Shown here piece after piece: positions 53,831 to 64,000 of a DNA stretch of 64,000 nt. Both the position numbers and the translations under genes were made by a program. Each line of letters begins with the position of its first letter. Positions within the stretch are counted from its first letter, which is position 1. Below the pieces are notes generated by a model that ran no database searches, was not told the DNA's origin, and saw only the letters and a program-made list of their open reading frames with translations. The stretch is from Sclerodactyla briareus (lineage: Eukaryota; Echinodermata; Holothuroidea; Dendrochirotida; Sclerodactylidae): positions 62,001 to 126,000 of the forward strand of contig JAODTK010000666.1 in NCBI GenBank assembly GCA_026419785.1, written 5' to 3'.

Positions 53831-55204
53831 GTCTGTCTGTCTGTCTGTCGTCTGTCTGTCAATTAGCTTCTTCGGCCAAAAAATGTTCGTGCTTCAAAAT
53901 CTTGAATGAATATCTGCCAGTGAGCGTTTTTAGCTTCCTAATAAGTCTATGGTGACATAAGGCAGTTATTCTGTTGACTAGCATGGCTCAGTCTCAAGAT
54001 CGTATCGTATGATCGCGATTTCAAAGCTCAGACGGATGTACATATCATTTTTCCGTTATACCTTGTGCAAGGAACTTGAACAAGGAACTTGACCTTGATT
54101 GCTCCGTGGGTCTCGTAGGAACCCTGCCCCTTGACCCACCCACTGACGCATTGACCATTGTCCTCTGGCAGGACCCAGGTGGGAGTAGTGAGAGAGAGAG
54201 AGATGACTTGCTGCATGGGCGACAACCTGTCTTCCTAAAATCCAATCAAGGACCAGATGATCGTTGTCATTATTATTCATGTATAACGGTACATGTGTTG
54301 AATTCTCCGAACTGTTAAGCAGCTTCCACAACTACAGAACAGATTGTATGAAATTAATTGTTCGGAAAGTCAAGTGTCATCTATGACTCGATTCTTGCCA
54401 TTTGTTTTGAACAGTTAATCAGTCTCCCTGTATGTGATACATCGTATGATAATGTAGTAAATTGCGTCAGTTAAACATTTGACCACTTGTATAAATATGG
54501 GGTGTTCATCTTGTAAACATTTTAATGATTTTGCAAATTGCAGTTTTACTCAAGTTACCTCCCACTGAACTGCTGCGAAATGCAAATCGAGTGAGCTACT
54601 GTGTCATTGGGACTGTATTATGACAGCCAAATTGTTAACCAAATTGATAATATAGGTGTTGCAGTGTAACTACAATCAATGCACAACAGTAAAATAACAC
54701 GTTCATAGCAGTTCACTACGTATTTAATATTTGTCCGGTTTGAGCTACAGGAACCTCAGTTCTCCAGTTTTTTTTTTTAATGAATTTCATATTTGAGACA
54801 ACCATTGACCCAATTGGGAGAGAGAATATTGATGTGATAGTATTCGCCTCTTCACCGCAAATTAGCTGTGATTATGCAGACCTCTGAAAGGGCTCATGCA
54901 AGCAATCATAAACTAATGCTGTTATTGTGTTAAACAGAAATTGTCATAGTATCATGCAAAACCATGTTTGGTACATGTTTATTGGTGCCATCAAGTGAAG
55001 AATTTTCGCATGCCACTAACTTGAATCACATCCGACAGTCGCACTTAGGTTTATCCGTTACGATTATTTTTATGTCTTTCAACGCTCTCCGAAATCCCCT
55101 GTTATGATTATATACCCGCAACGCTGTAGTTTCGGGGTGGATATTATGGGGGTGTAGCCGACGTCTCCGCCGCCGCCGCCCTCCGAAACTGTAGGCGTGA
55201 GCGC
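51686..55204. other. Intronic, microsatellite and nothing else recognised
   Basis: Holds a G14 run at 52305 and the ATCT/GTCT array. Confidence 0.5.
53791..53860. repeat. (ATCT)n then (GTCT)n microsatellite
   Basis: About 40 bp of ATCT changing to about 30 bp of GTCT with one slip. Confidence 0.97.
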
Positions 55205-55770
55205 AATACTCTTTAACGCTTTAGCCGATCAATCTGAAACTTGGATAACATGTCGTCCTAGCCCAAAATCTCGATGAGTTCGAAAGTGGGCGTCACTGCA
55301 TGTTAGCTGCCCTATATTTGCAGGTTCTGAACGAAAAAACAGAGGCTGTCCGATTTACATGAAACTTGGTGGGTGGGACAGAAAATGGTCCCAAAAATCA
55401 TGTCAGTGATTTCAAGGGCACCGGAAGTCAAATTTGGGGGATATTTTTGTTGCGAAAATACAGAGTTAGTCTGAGTTACATGAAAATTTGCTGAGTTGGG
55501 GACAAAAGTGGGTCCCGAAAAAATGACGGTTATTTCAAGGTCACCAGAGGTCAAATTGCGTTTTTACTCAGATTTTCTAACTTTGTAAGATTCGAACAAA
55601 ACTTGGAGAACGTGGACTACAGTTGGTCTTGAGTTGCAACAGGGGGGGCCATTTCAAAGTCACTAGAGATCAAATGGACATGAACTTCAATGTGCTTTTT
55701 CAAACGAGGTCAACAAAGCATTTCTGCGGGAATATACACGTCGGCGGGTTACCGTGCAATGTCTAGTTAT
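55205..55770 (+). repeat. Dispersed repeat with about 122-bp internal monomers
   Basis: Three diverged monomers start near 55343, 55464 and 55587, each with a TTACATGAAACTTGGTG-like block, a GGTCCC block and an AGGTCA/AGGTCAAA block. It has an inverted partner at 26.8 kb. Confidence 0.8.
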
Positions 55771-57516
55771 ACCTTAGATTTTTCTCAAGCCTAGAAGAAC
55801 TTACGAATTCCTATTGGCAGATTCGATAATACCGAAAGTGAGGACTCAGGTCAACACATAGGTACTAACACGGGAGGTACACTCTAGCATAGCCCGTAAC
55901 CCACGTTACCTACTCCTGGGGTATATGGTATTGTGGGCAGATTGAACGTAATGGCCCACAGATTATACTGTCGAAAGCAGCTGGGTTACTTTGTGCGCGC
56001 TACTCTAGGCCGAACTTTCGTGAGTGAGTTAGGGTAACTGGAATGAGAAGAATAATGTTGAAGTTCAGGGGCACATTCACATGTGTGTGGAGTAAGGATA
56101 CATTCGCTTCAGGTAAATGACCAATCATCCAAATTTTCGCAACTACCGTCTGATGATTTTAGTGAAGAGGCACCGTACCGACTGCCTGTGAATATTGTGG
56201 CAACACTCCATACGGATAGATGTAGGCTAGGTGGTGATTCCGTAATTGAGAGACACGGACCACGCAGATCCAAAGCAGGATAATATATCTTACATGCATA
56301 TGGAAACGGATTTATGAGGAACGGGAAGCCGGAAATGCGACATGTCGTGTTTTTGGATCGCTGCACCAACTTGGTATACTCCATATCGGCATCTTACCGA
56401 GGGGTTGGCAAATGGGAGAGAGTCGGCAATTCCACCCGGGAGACCGGGGGCGATCCGGTCGGGTTCATTCAAAGACATTAAAAATGGAACCTGTTGCTCG
56501 ATGGGCGCAAGCAAGAGATGGGGCAGGGACAAAACGAGGGGTAGCAAAGTTTGCCGTCTGCGTGTGATTACCACCCCACAGTGAAGGTACCGGCGAAAGA
56601 GGCATGTCTTATTCCGTTACCTGGTGAAGGATTCGCAGCTGACGATTTGGTGAAGTATCAGGTCGCACCCATTGTAGGCCTAGAATAGGATCGATCATCG
56701 CTCAGCAAGTATACATGTAAAGAAATATTGTGAAAAATCTAAACTTCGGACGATAGAAGCCATTACTATTGGCTCCCTAAATGCATAGTTATGTGGAAAT
56801 AGTTGAAAATTATTGAGACGAGCTTGAGAATACGGTCTAGAACGAATCGTGATGAGAAGTTGCAGCCAGGGAGAAATTTATCACGCCACGAGAATGAATT
56901 GTGTTATTGAAATATCAGAGGAAGTGCAGTGCCTTTCGCGAAAACGGAATTGATCGTAATCATCCCCACCGCTTGAGGGTAATGAATGAGATTGCGCGGG
57001 AAACCGCCAATTCACCGCTATACGCTCTATGGTGGGTTTGAATTACGGGAGAGTAAGTGTAAGGATGGCTTCTTTAGAGGACCAAGATAAGTGTGGACGT
57101 CCCAAACCGTGGTGTATTACTAGTTTACGTGGGGGCTGGGTGATCAGAAGGGTTGACCTGATAACATTTTGGTCTAGTCTGCGTGGCTTTTCAGTGGAAC
57201 TCGAGGTCCAACCTTCCCCGACTAATGATGTTTTTCCAATAGTATTGTTTGTTAAACAGCCATGTGTGTGTGGTAAATCGACGACGTTGAAACCTGCTGC
57301 CGTTAGGCGATAGTGGATAAACATCGCCTTTATAAATGGAAAGGGGCTGGGAAAGCCCTTCCCCCACCCTATTCTAATTTGTCAAGGAGGATCGTTTGCT
57401 AGTACACACGGAACTACCGGGAGCTCGAAGGCTGTGCGTGCGTATAATCTATCCACTTCCATGCCACTGCCAACCAACTTCCCTATGAAATGAAAAGAAT
57501 AAACGACTACCACATA
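55771..57516. other. Intronic, upstream of exon B
   Basis: Frames at 56083-56584 and 57029-57313 are present but unrecognised and do not end at splice sites. Confidence 0.5.
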
Positions 57517-57533
57517 CCTTTCTTCCTCTTTAG
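57517..57533 (+). other. 3' splice site with pyrimidine tract
   Basis: CCTTTCTTCCTCTTTAG precedes exon B. The pyrimidine tract is nearly pure and the AG is the first one downstream of it. Confidence 0.8.
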
Positions 57534-57631
57534 GTCACAGCCTGCTAGCAGTACTACCCGGCATCATCAACAAAGAACTGAGCGAAATATTCGAAATCAA
57601 GAGGCCTTTCGTCAGGTTGTCGTACGACAGC
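57534..57631 (+). CDS. Guanylate cyclase internal exon, HNOBA domain
   Basis: This 98-nt exon lies between a good acceptor (pyrimidine tract then TTTAG) and a GTAAGT donor. Entered in phase 1 from the donor at 19159, the split codon is G|GT (Gly) and the product reads HSLLAVLPGIINKEL, then FEIKRPFVRL, then SYDS. That is the part of HNOBA that directly follows FPFHIVF...DMKIRNAG in soluble guanylate cyclases (the family pattern is G-N-S-L...LP...F.L.RP.I). There are no frame breaks here, unlike the first exon. It ends in phase 0, so the next exon should start on a codon boundary with the rest of HNOBA; I could not find it in the remaining 6.4 kb. HNOBA mediates dimer contacts and links the heme domain to the coiled coil and cyclase domain. 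A copy from a second paralogue is an alternative, but phase and continuity argue for one gene. Confidence 0.85.
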
Positions 57632-57637
57632 GTAAGT
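57632..57637 (+). other. 5' splice site (GTAAGT)
   Basis: GACAGC|GTAAGT, phase 0. Its presence shows that the gene continues downstream of exon B. Confidence 0.75.
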
Positions 57638-57955
57638 ACCATTCCGCTGGCTTCTCTGAATAATAGGAACGTGTTGTGAGCAGTGACGCATTGCATGCCG
57701 GACGCGTCCTGTCGATGTGACGATCCCACTATCGATCAGCCCTATTCTTCCAAATGAGCTTACCTCTTGCGAAATTGAGGCATAGAGACCCACGTCAGAA
57801 TTCCCGAATACTTTAGTTTTATCCCCTCTTTCACCAGGTTCACGAATGCTAATCTTTGGGACCATTTCATGTCAATTCTAACGATATTTCCACTCTCTAA
57901 GTCGGAAAGAAACAAAATGACTTGTCACATCTACGCACCGAGACCATCCCGCGCC

Positions 57956-58030
57956 TCCCCCCTGACCCCCCACCCCTCCTATCCCCCCACCCCCTGACCC
58001 ACTCCCCCGCCGCCACCTACCCCCCACCAC
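57956..58030. repeat. C-rich low-complexity tract
   Basis: C runs separated by A, T and G, about 300 bp downstream of exon B. Confidence 0.9.
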
Positions 58031-60667
58031 TTATTATGGCAACTTATTAGTTCCGTTCAGGGCTAATTTGTGATTACCGGGAACCGATTTCCCCACCCCA
58101 CCCCCTCCCTACTCCTATGAGACGGCACTGAAACTAAATCGCGCTTCACGGGACGTCAAACGCTTATAGAGGAGAAATGCAGGCCTGCGTAAGTTATCTA
58201 CAAGTAATATTAATCAGCACCGTTGCACCAAATAGCCCCATCGGTAACGACTGATAAATACTGATCATACAGCATATGTGTTGAACCACACATCACTAAA
58301 TTGTGTAGTTCAACATCAAATTCATGTATGAAGAAACTACAAATTATATAAGTAACAACTGATAAAAGTCAGAGTGTCCCCATCAGTTATTGCTGATGGG
58401 TCTTGAAAATCGGTTGACATCACACTGTCAGAAAATTGTAGCTGAGGTCGGCACACAGATTCAACTCACAAATTGCGCAGGATTGTAAGTTTCGAGCTCC
58501 CGCACTCGTGCGGGTTCCTCTCGGAATTGTGACTTTTAGGGTTTTGTTTTTTTCTTTATTTAGCGGAATAATTATGGAAACAATGAAGTTGGAATGTTTT
58601 ATGTTTGTAAAAGTGTGTACGCAGTCGCGACTGTTTTGGATTGGTGCAAACTTTATATGAACAATCCCGAGTCACTAGTACATTAGTCTCTACGTGACAC
58701 GATTCATGTTTTACATGTCATCCCTCAAGACCAATTAATGATACCTCGCTTGGGTCTCACAACTTCTCTCAACTCAACTTGGCGCCAGATAATCACCGCA
58801 TCCCACTCGGACCCAAGTATTACTCTATGGAAGTCAACTAATTTAAGCCAAAAGGTAGTGTTACCCGAGTTATTCTCATGTCAATGTGAGGTAAGCAATC
58901 AAGGATACACATGACCTACTGGGCCAGCATTCACCCACAATTGAAAAAAATTACTGAGTTGACTTTTACTTCTCATACATACGATGAATGCTCCCACTTT
59001 CACCTAACCCCTCCCCCCCTCATTTACTGACTCGTTGAACAGGCGAAACAGTGCGACCTTGTTCCTACTCCTTCAATATAAAATTGCAATTACGAAAAAT
59101 CCACAGAATTCCAACGTCAACATAGCATATCGCAGAGTTAACGCTATTTACACAATAGTACAATACCACATGTTTCAAAATACATCTTCCATCGTCAGGT
59201 ACTGTAATTACACTGAATACCCAGCAAATAACTGCTGACCCGTAGATTGAAGAAACACGATGATTTTCAAATTGTTCAAACACGACAAAAGTGAGAAGAC
59301 CAGGATCGATTTCCGTATTCTTCCGAATACTTATTATCACCATGGCTCCGTTAGGCCCCGGTGTGGTGGCGTCCTAAATGTTTTTATTGTCATATAAGTC
59401 TGTTTCATTGTGTGTCCACCCACCGTATCCTGTCCTGGATCATAGATTTGTTACTCTCTCCCATCCAGAAAGTCGGAGCGATCAGTCTACGGCGTATTTT
59501 TAATGGCATAGAAACGTTTTATCCGTCTTAAACTCTCCGTTTAGGGTCGGAATTGTAGATGTGAATAGCCTCACCAGATTCCCCCCACCGGAAAACAAAA
59601 TTTAAGTCAAATCATCTGAGACCTGCACGACCTTGATATTTGTGGACACTGCCTATTTTCCCGTATCCCCTCCCATTTTCGGCCTCAGCGAACTTTTTTG
59701 ATTATATTGGGGGCAAAGGCCGGCGTTTTGGATATCTGCTCACATATCTGAACCGAGCGAGTTAGTTTGAAGATATGGAGTATATTTGAGATATAGCTAT
59801 GCGGCAAATCAAACTCAAGATAGTGAAACATTTAACTTTGTAGAATCTAATTAATAGGTAATTCCGAAATGGTTCCTGGGTGAGCCATCGCTCTGTGCCT
59901 TAGAGATGGCCTATCAAGTTTAGCCTAGCATTGTGGTAACAAGGTCAACCGCCTGTCACGGATGTCAATACCTATCTATTTATGTAACCAGAACGAGCTT
60001 CACATATCATCGAATAATCCTTTGGGGACGCAGGTGTTCGAAGATTCAAACTCATAGGAAAACACAATTTTCGATTTAGCCTTCATTGTAATTCAATAGA
60101 AGATAATCGTCACGTCAATGCTCATTGTTGATTTGGTCTATTCACATCAGCATCGGATGCTGATGTACACGTTTGTGGTGGTGTTCTCTGTTCTCCGATT
60201 GGCTAGTGTGGTAATGGGTTTTAACAACAATTGTTTATTTTTATTTTCCAATTCGAACTATCAAGGGTATACTCAGTTAAGCTGGAAAGCTAGTCTTACC
60301 TAGGCCCTTTGACCAACAAATAACAATAGAACAGTTAAAACAAAAAAAACAGGAAGACGTATGCAGAAGAAGGTACAGAGGGGCTGAGCGGTGTTCTAAC
60401 GTGCGTCGTGCTTGCACCACAGCGCCTTTTCATCCAACCATGTGCAAGTGCTCACGTTTCACGGATCAACCCCTTGTTATCCTGATACTTCCCCTTTCCT
60501 TTTCAAATCACCGGAGCGCCTCTATTAGGCAGAAAATCGATGCATTGTCTGGCCTATTGATTCCCCTCTCCCTGCTCTCTCGCCCGTTATCCTGTTAACT
60601 GAACAAAGCGAAGCATTTTAAGTGAGCTAAGCCTAATTGGTAACTAATCAGATATTTTTTATTTCTC

Positions 60668-60861
60668 AAAAAAAAAAAAATATTGAATATTAAAATTCAT
60701 TTTACTATAAAAAAAAAAGAAAAAAAAAAACAAAAATAAAAACAAAAAAAGAAAAAAAAAAAAAAAAAAAAAAAAAAATAAAAAAAAAAAACACAACAAA
60801 CAAGCAAAGAGACAAATAAAAAAAAAAAAAAAAAAAAACAAAAAAAAAAAAGAAAAAAAAA
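60668..60861. repeat. A-rich low-complexity tract
   Basis: About 195 bp of A runs broken by C, G and T. The long minus-strand open frame across it (a Phe-rich tail) is an artefact. Confidence 0.95.
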
Positions 60862-61858
60862 CACGATTGAGGAGCAGTAATCTTACCGTCGGAAAGGAGT
60901 CCCCGTCAACCAGAGAAAACGGAGAGGGACCAAAAATTGTTCCTTGAAACCCTTCCCCCCCAACTAACCCTCCCGGTTCTGCTGAGTCTTGCGATACTGT
61001 GTCATTTAACGTCGATTTTAATCTAATGTCCTGTGTTACCCCACATTTTTTCTCCCCTTTATCGTCTACCCTTCGTCCATTCTCTATGTCCGTTTCCCAG
61101 ATCTTTCCCGTTTTCTTAACGTTGCCCAAAATGCATGCTACTAGTGAAAAACCAGTCAAATTATGACGCAACCTGGGCACAAACTTTCGACCTGAAAATT
61201 TGGTTCTTAGTTCTCTCTGACCCCAGTTGTGGGTCAATTTGACCCCAAACGTTATTACAGAGTATAGCGGAAACAGAAGGTGGCGATTTGAGGAGTAGCT
61301 CCACAGAAGTATATAATCATATCATTACATACGCTATAGCACTCGATTTCCGATTTCCGTCTCGTATTAGCTTGAGCGCAGCCTTGCCTAGCCAGATCTA
61401 TCTATAACGGGGCCCCTTTCCCTCCTATGATGTCAAGCAGCGTTCAACTGTTAAAGCAACCCCCCGACGTGCTAGCGTCAATGCCCAGCTCATCTCTCAT
61501 CATTGGTCCTTTGCCACAACGACTCCGAAGACTGCATTGTAACCTTTATGCTAGTTTGAAGCTGGAGTGCTATATACGATCTGAGATTTACTGCACTAGG
61601 GACCTATGTTGATTTCTAGGAAGGGGGCTACAGCTTAACTAGATTAGTTTCTCTGAAATCAATACAATATTGGATTGAAGTAAAAATCAACATACTCAAA
61701 GTTAGATTATTCCGGGGACTGAAGAATACGGCTTGCCTAGATTGCCGAGGAAATGATAAATTGTGACATCCGAAGGAGGAAGTTTTTTCCGACTTCCTTT
61801 TTAGCTTGCAATACGACTTCTGGGAGCAAGTTAAGACCGCATCCTCAAACCTCGGCAG

Positions 61859-61952
61859 CTATATATATCAATATATATATATATATATATCTAAGAATAT
61901 ATATATTATATATATATATACTATATAATATATATATATATATATATATATG
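61859..61952. repeat. (AT)n microsatellite
   Basis: AT array with several interruptions. Confidence 0.95.
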
Positions 61953-62038
61953 ATGTATAGAATACTAGGACGGAGACAGCTACACCCCCAAAACTGTGAC
62001 AATTTTTACTGGCTGTATAAGTCATGGTATGTGGCTAA

Positions 62039-63865
62039 TTTGCATAATTATTCCAATTTCCAACTTGTAGATTCGCCAAACTCAGAGTAGGTTGGTCCGT
62101 TAACAGTTTCTGAATCTGATGTGTTTGATGTTATGAATTTGATTGAATCCCATCATATAATAGCTTCTATTAGAATAAAGCCTGAGAAACGATGTGAAGA
62201 ATAGCCCCTGTGACAATTGTGTGTCACAAGCAAACCCTCTCTTACCCAACCAATCTGATTGAGGTGATCTAGACTTCAAAAATACTGTAACATTTTTTTC
62301 TCTCTCTTCTTGCCTGGGGACTTGGGACAAATTGGGGGAGGTTTGCATAAGATATATTTTGGTTCATCATGACTGCGCGTGGAGATAGTTGGGGTGTGTG
62401 GGGGCGGCGGGGGGGGTGTCTGCTGCCGGGGCAGGGGGGTTGGCATGTCCTGGTGCTTGAAGATAATAGGCATTGAATAATGAAGGGAATGATTTAAAAG
62501 GCAAAGAAGCTCGGGCTGCAAGGGGATTTAGAACATTTCAAGTTGGATTTGGATGGCAAAGAAGTGAGTGGTGATGAGTGATAAAACTTGTTTCAAATTT
62601 GGGTATTTATGGAGAGAGGGGGTGGGGGGGGTGGGAGCATGAGAAGAAAAAGCAATTTAAGGGACTTCTGATAAGAGTAAAACTTACTGGTCAGTTATTT
62701 AGGAATTTTTATCCTTCGAAGTCGGAGGAAATTATGCAGTCATGCCAGTGAATGTGTATGTGTTGGTATGTCGTGCGTGTGTGATATGTGTGTGACGGCA
62801 TAGAAAATGGTGTGATTGAATTGTTGTGAATGAAAGTCAATAATTGGCAATTTTGTGTATTCACCATATGAGTACATGGACCCTCTTGTTTGGGGTCAGG
62901 TCAGAGGTCATCTGAGGTCACCGGAGGTCAAAGTCTGAAAACCTTGGGAACACGATAAGTCCAGAATGGTTGGTCTGCTCGGATTCAAATGGGTGTAGAT
63001 TTCTTATGGGAGTACAGACACTATTGTTTTGTACAGGTCGGAGGTGGAATTTTTGTCAAAAAAATATTAAAAAAAATGCGAAAAGTGAATATTGGTCAAT
63101 TTTGGCTTTTAAACACGAGAACTCAACCCCACCCGGATGGATGAAGCTCATACTTAATATGTGATATTCCCCATGATGAGTACACCTGGACCCTATTCTT
63201 TTGGGGTCAGGTCAGAGACATCTGAGTGCCACTAGAGGTCAAAGTCTGAAAAACCTGTAAACAAGTAAGTCAGAATGGCTTGTTCTGATCTGGTTGCAAT
63301 TAGGTGTGTAGCTTTCTCAATGGGGATTACAGGAACCCTATCTTTTTGGTATAGCTCGGGGTGAATTGTCGAAAATAGAAAAATTGGGAAAAGTAATATG
63401 TGGCCCATTATGGCTGGAACATGATAACTCGACCCAACCGGAATGGATGAAGCTCTTACTTGGATGGGTTCCCGATACTGAGTACATGGACCTATTGTTT
63501 TGAGGTCACCATAGTCAAAGTCTGAAATCCTTGAAATTAGTGGTGCTATCTTATCAAGAGTATAGGAACCCTCTTGGTTGGTAAAAAATTTGAGAAAGTG
63601 TCAGAGGTTATGTTCCCACAATGAAATGGTACAACTACCGTTGTCCTTGTGTCTGGTTATCGGTTGTCAGGAAGAGTCAAGGACTAGCTAAGCCTTTTGG
63701 CTTTCTGGTTATGTGTTATATGTGTGGACAAATATGTGATTTTCGTTTGACATGGCGATGGTCTGACATGAAAATAGTTGGTTGTGTATGGTGTGTAGTG
63801 TAGTGAATAATAGAAACCACTATCGCGCAACTAGGCGAGACACTTTTTGGCGATCGCCTTTGCGT
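62039..63865 (+). repeat. Dispersed repeat A, copy 2, with internal array
   Basis: Its ends match 16229-16525 and 16733-16910. The middle (about 62331-63690) holds a low-complexity G-rich stretch and the roughly 305-bp tandem array. Either the array expanded here or it was lost from the other copy. Confidence 0.8.
62870..63560 (+). repeat. Tandem array, period 302-308 bp
   Basis: The block GAGTACATGGACC...GGGGTCAGGTCAGAG recurs at 62870, 63178 and 63480, with weaker half-unit copies near 63008 and 63325, so the basic monomer is about 150 bp. The first unit has four AGGTCA half-sites in 33 bp. Confidence 0.85.
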
Positions 63866-64000
63866 ACGTAGGAAGAATCTGCATTTTTATCGATATTGGG
63901 ATAGACAAATTATCATGCATAATTTCGGGGCGGAGAATCAATAGCCGTGGTTCCCGCAGTCCATCTGTCCATTGTTCAGTTTTTGTTTTTTACATAATTA

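Larger units (their letters stand above)
19159..57533 (+). other. Giant intron (38,375 nt) of the guanylate cyclase gene
   Basis: Bounded by GTGAGT at 19159-19164 and by a C/T-rich tract ending TTTAG at 57533. The protein on each side joins without gain or loss of conserved residues and in matching phase. The intron holds nearly all the repeats listed here and one unidentified candidate gene on the same strand. A missed small exon inside it is unlikely because the flanking residues are contiguous in the family. Confidence 0.8.
57638..62038. other. Downstream intron, next exon not found
   Basis: I looked for the rest of HNOBA, a coiled coil and cyclase motifs in phase 0 and saw none. Contains the C-rich, A-rich and AT tracts. 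Confidence 0.5.

Noticed and set aside
60659..61237. 192-codon minus-strand open frame
   Set aside because: Its length comes from an A-rich low-complexity tract read as Phe/Leu codons.
1..64000. CRISPR arrays, operons, prokaryotic or phage genes
   Set aside because: No direct repeat-spacer pattern and no dense coding; the window is clearly animal nuclear DNA.

Overview
The window looks like noncoding-rich nuclear DNA from an invertebrate animal, probably marine. Gene density is very low. Microsatellites and C/G homopolymers are frequent, CpG is common, spliceosomal GT-AG junctions are present, and there are many old dispersed repeats including a LINE 3' end and a tRNA-derived element. There is no sign of prokaryotic organisation. 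I cannot name the species; the repeat style and an atypical soluble guanylate cyclase would fit a deuterostome or a lophotrochozoan.

The one gene I recognise with confidence is the 5' part of a soluble guanylate cyclase of the atypical (Gyc-88E-like) type on the + strand. Exon A (18480-19158) carries the start codon, the whole heme-binding HNOB/H-NOX domain with its proximal histidine and YxSxR motif, and the start of the HNOBA domain. It ends in a GTGAGT donor in phase 1. The reading frame resumes in exactly the right phase and at the right place in the protein in exon B (57534-57631), after a 38,375-nt intron. Exon B ends in a GTAAGT donor in phase 0. The rest of HNOBA, the coiled coil and the cyclase domain are not visible, so the gene should continue beyond the right edge. 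Exon A has about eight one-base frame breaks, whereas exon B is clean. This suggests either an indel-prone assembly or a decaying locus.

Layout: 1-18.5 kb is gene-poor DNA with AT, TATG, GT and poly-C arrays, a CpG-rich spot near 9 kb and several old tandem repeats. 18.5-57.6 kb is the cyclase locus. Its giant intron contains an unidentified two-exon candidate gene (22.9-23.9 kb), a tRNA-like element boxed by AT arrays (24.7-25.2 kb), a LINE 3' end (37.0-37.4 kb), an inverted repeat pair rich in ATGGCGGC-type motifs (39.4 and 42.5 kb), a three-copy TTACGTAAT repeat (44 kb), an 840-bp ACGT-rich island (45.1-45.9 kb) and a repeat array at 50.7-51.7 kb. 57.6-64 kb is noncoding, ending in a roughly 305-bp tandem repeat with AGGTCA direct repeats.

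Most open frames are no longer than expected by chance in 64 kb. Because exon A shows that frames are broken by indels, real exons elsewhere may also be hidden.
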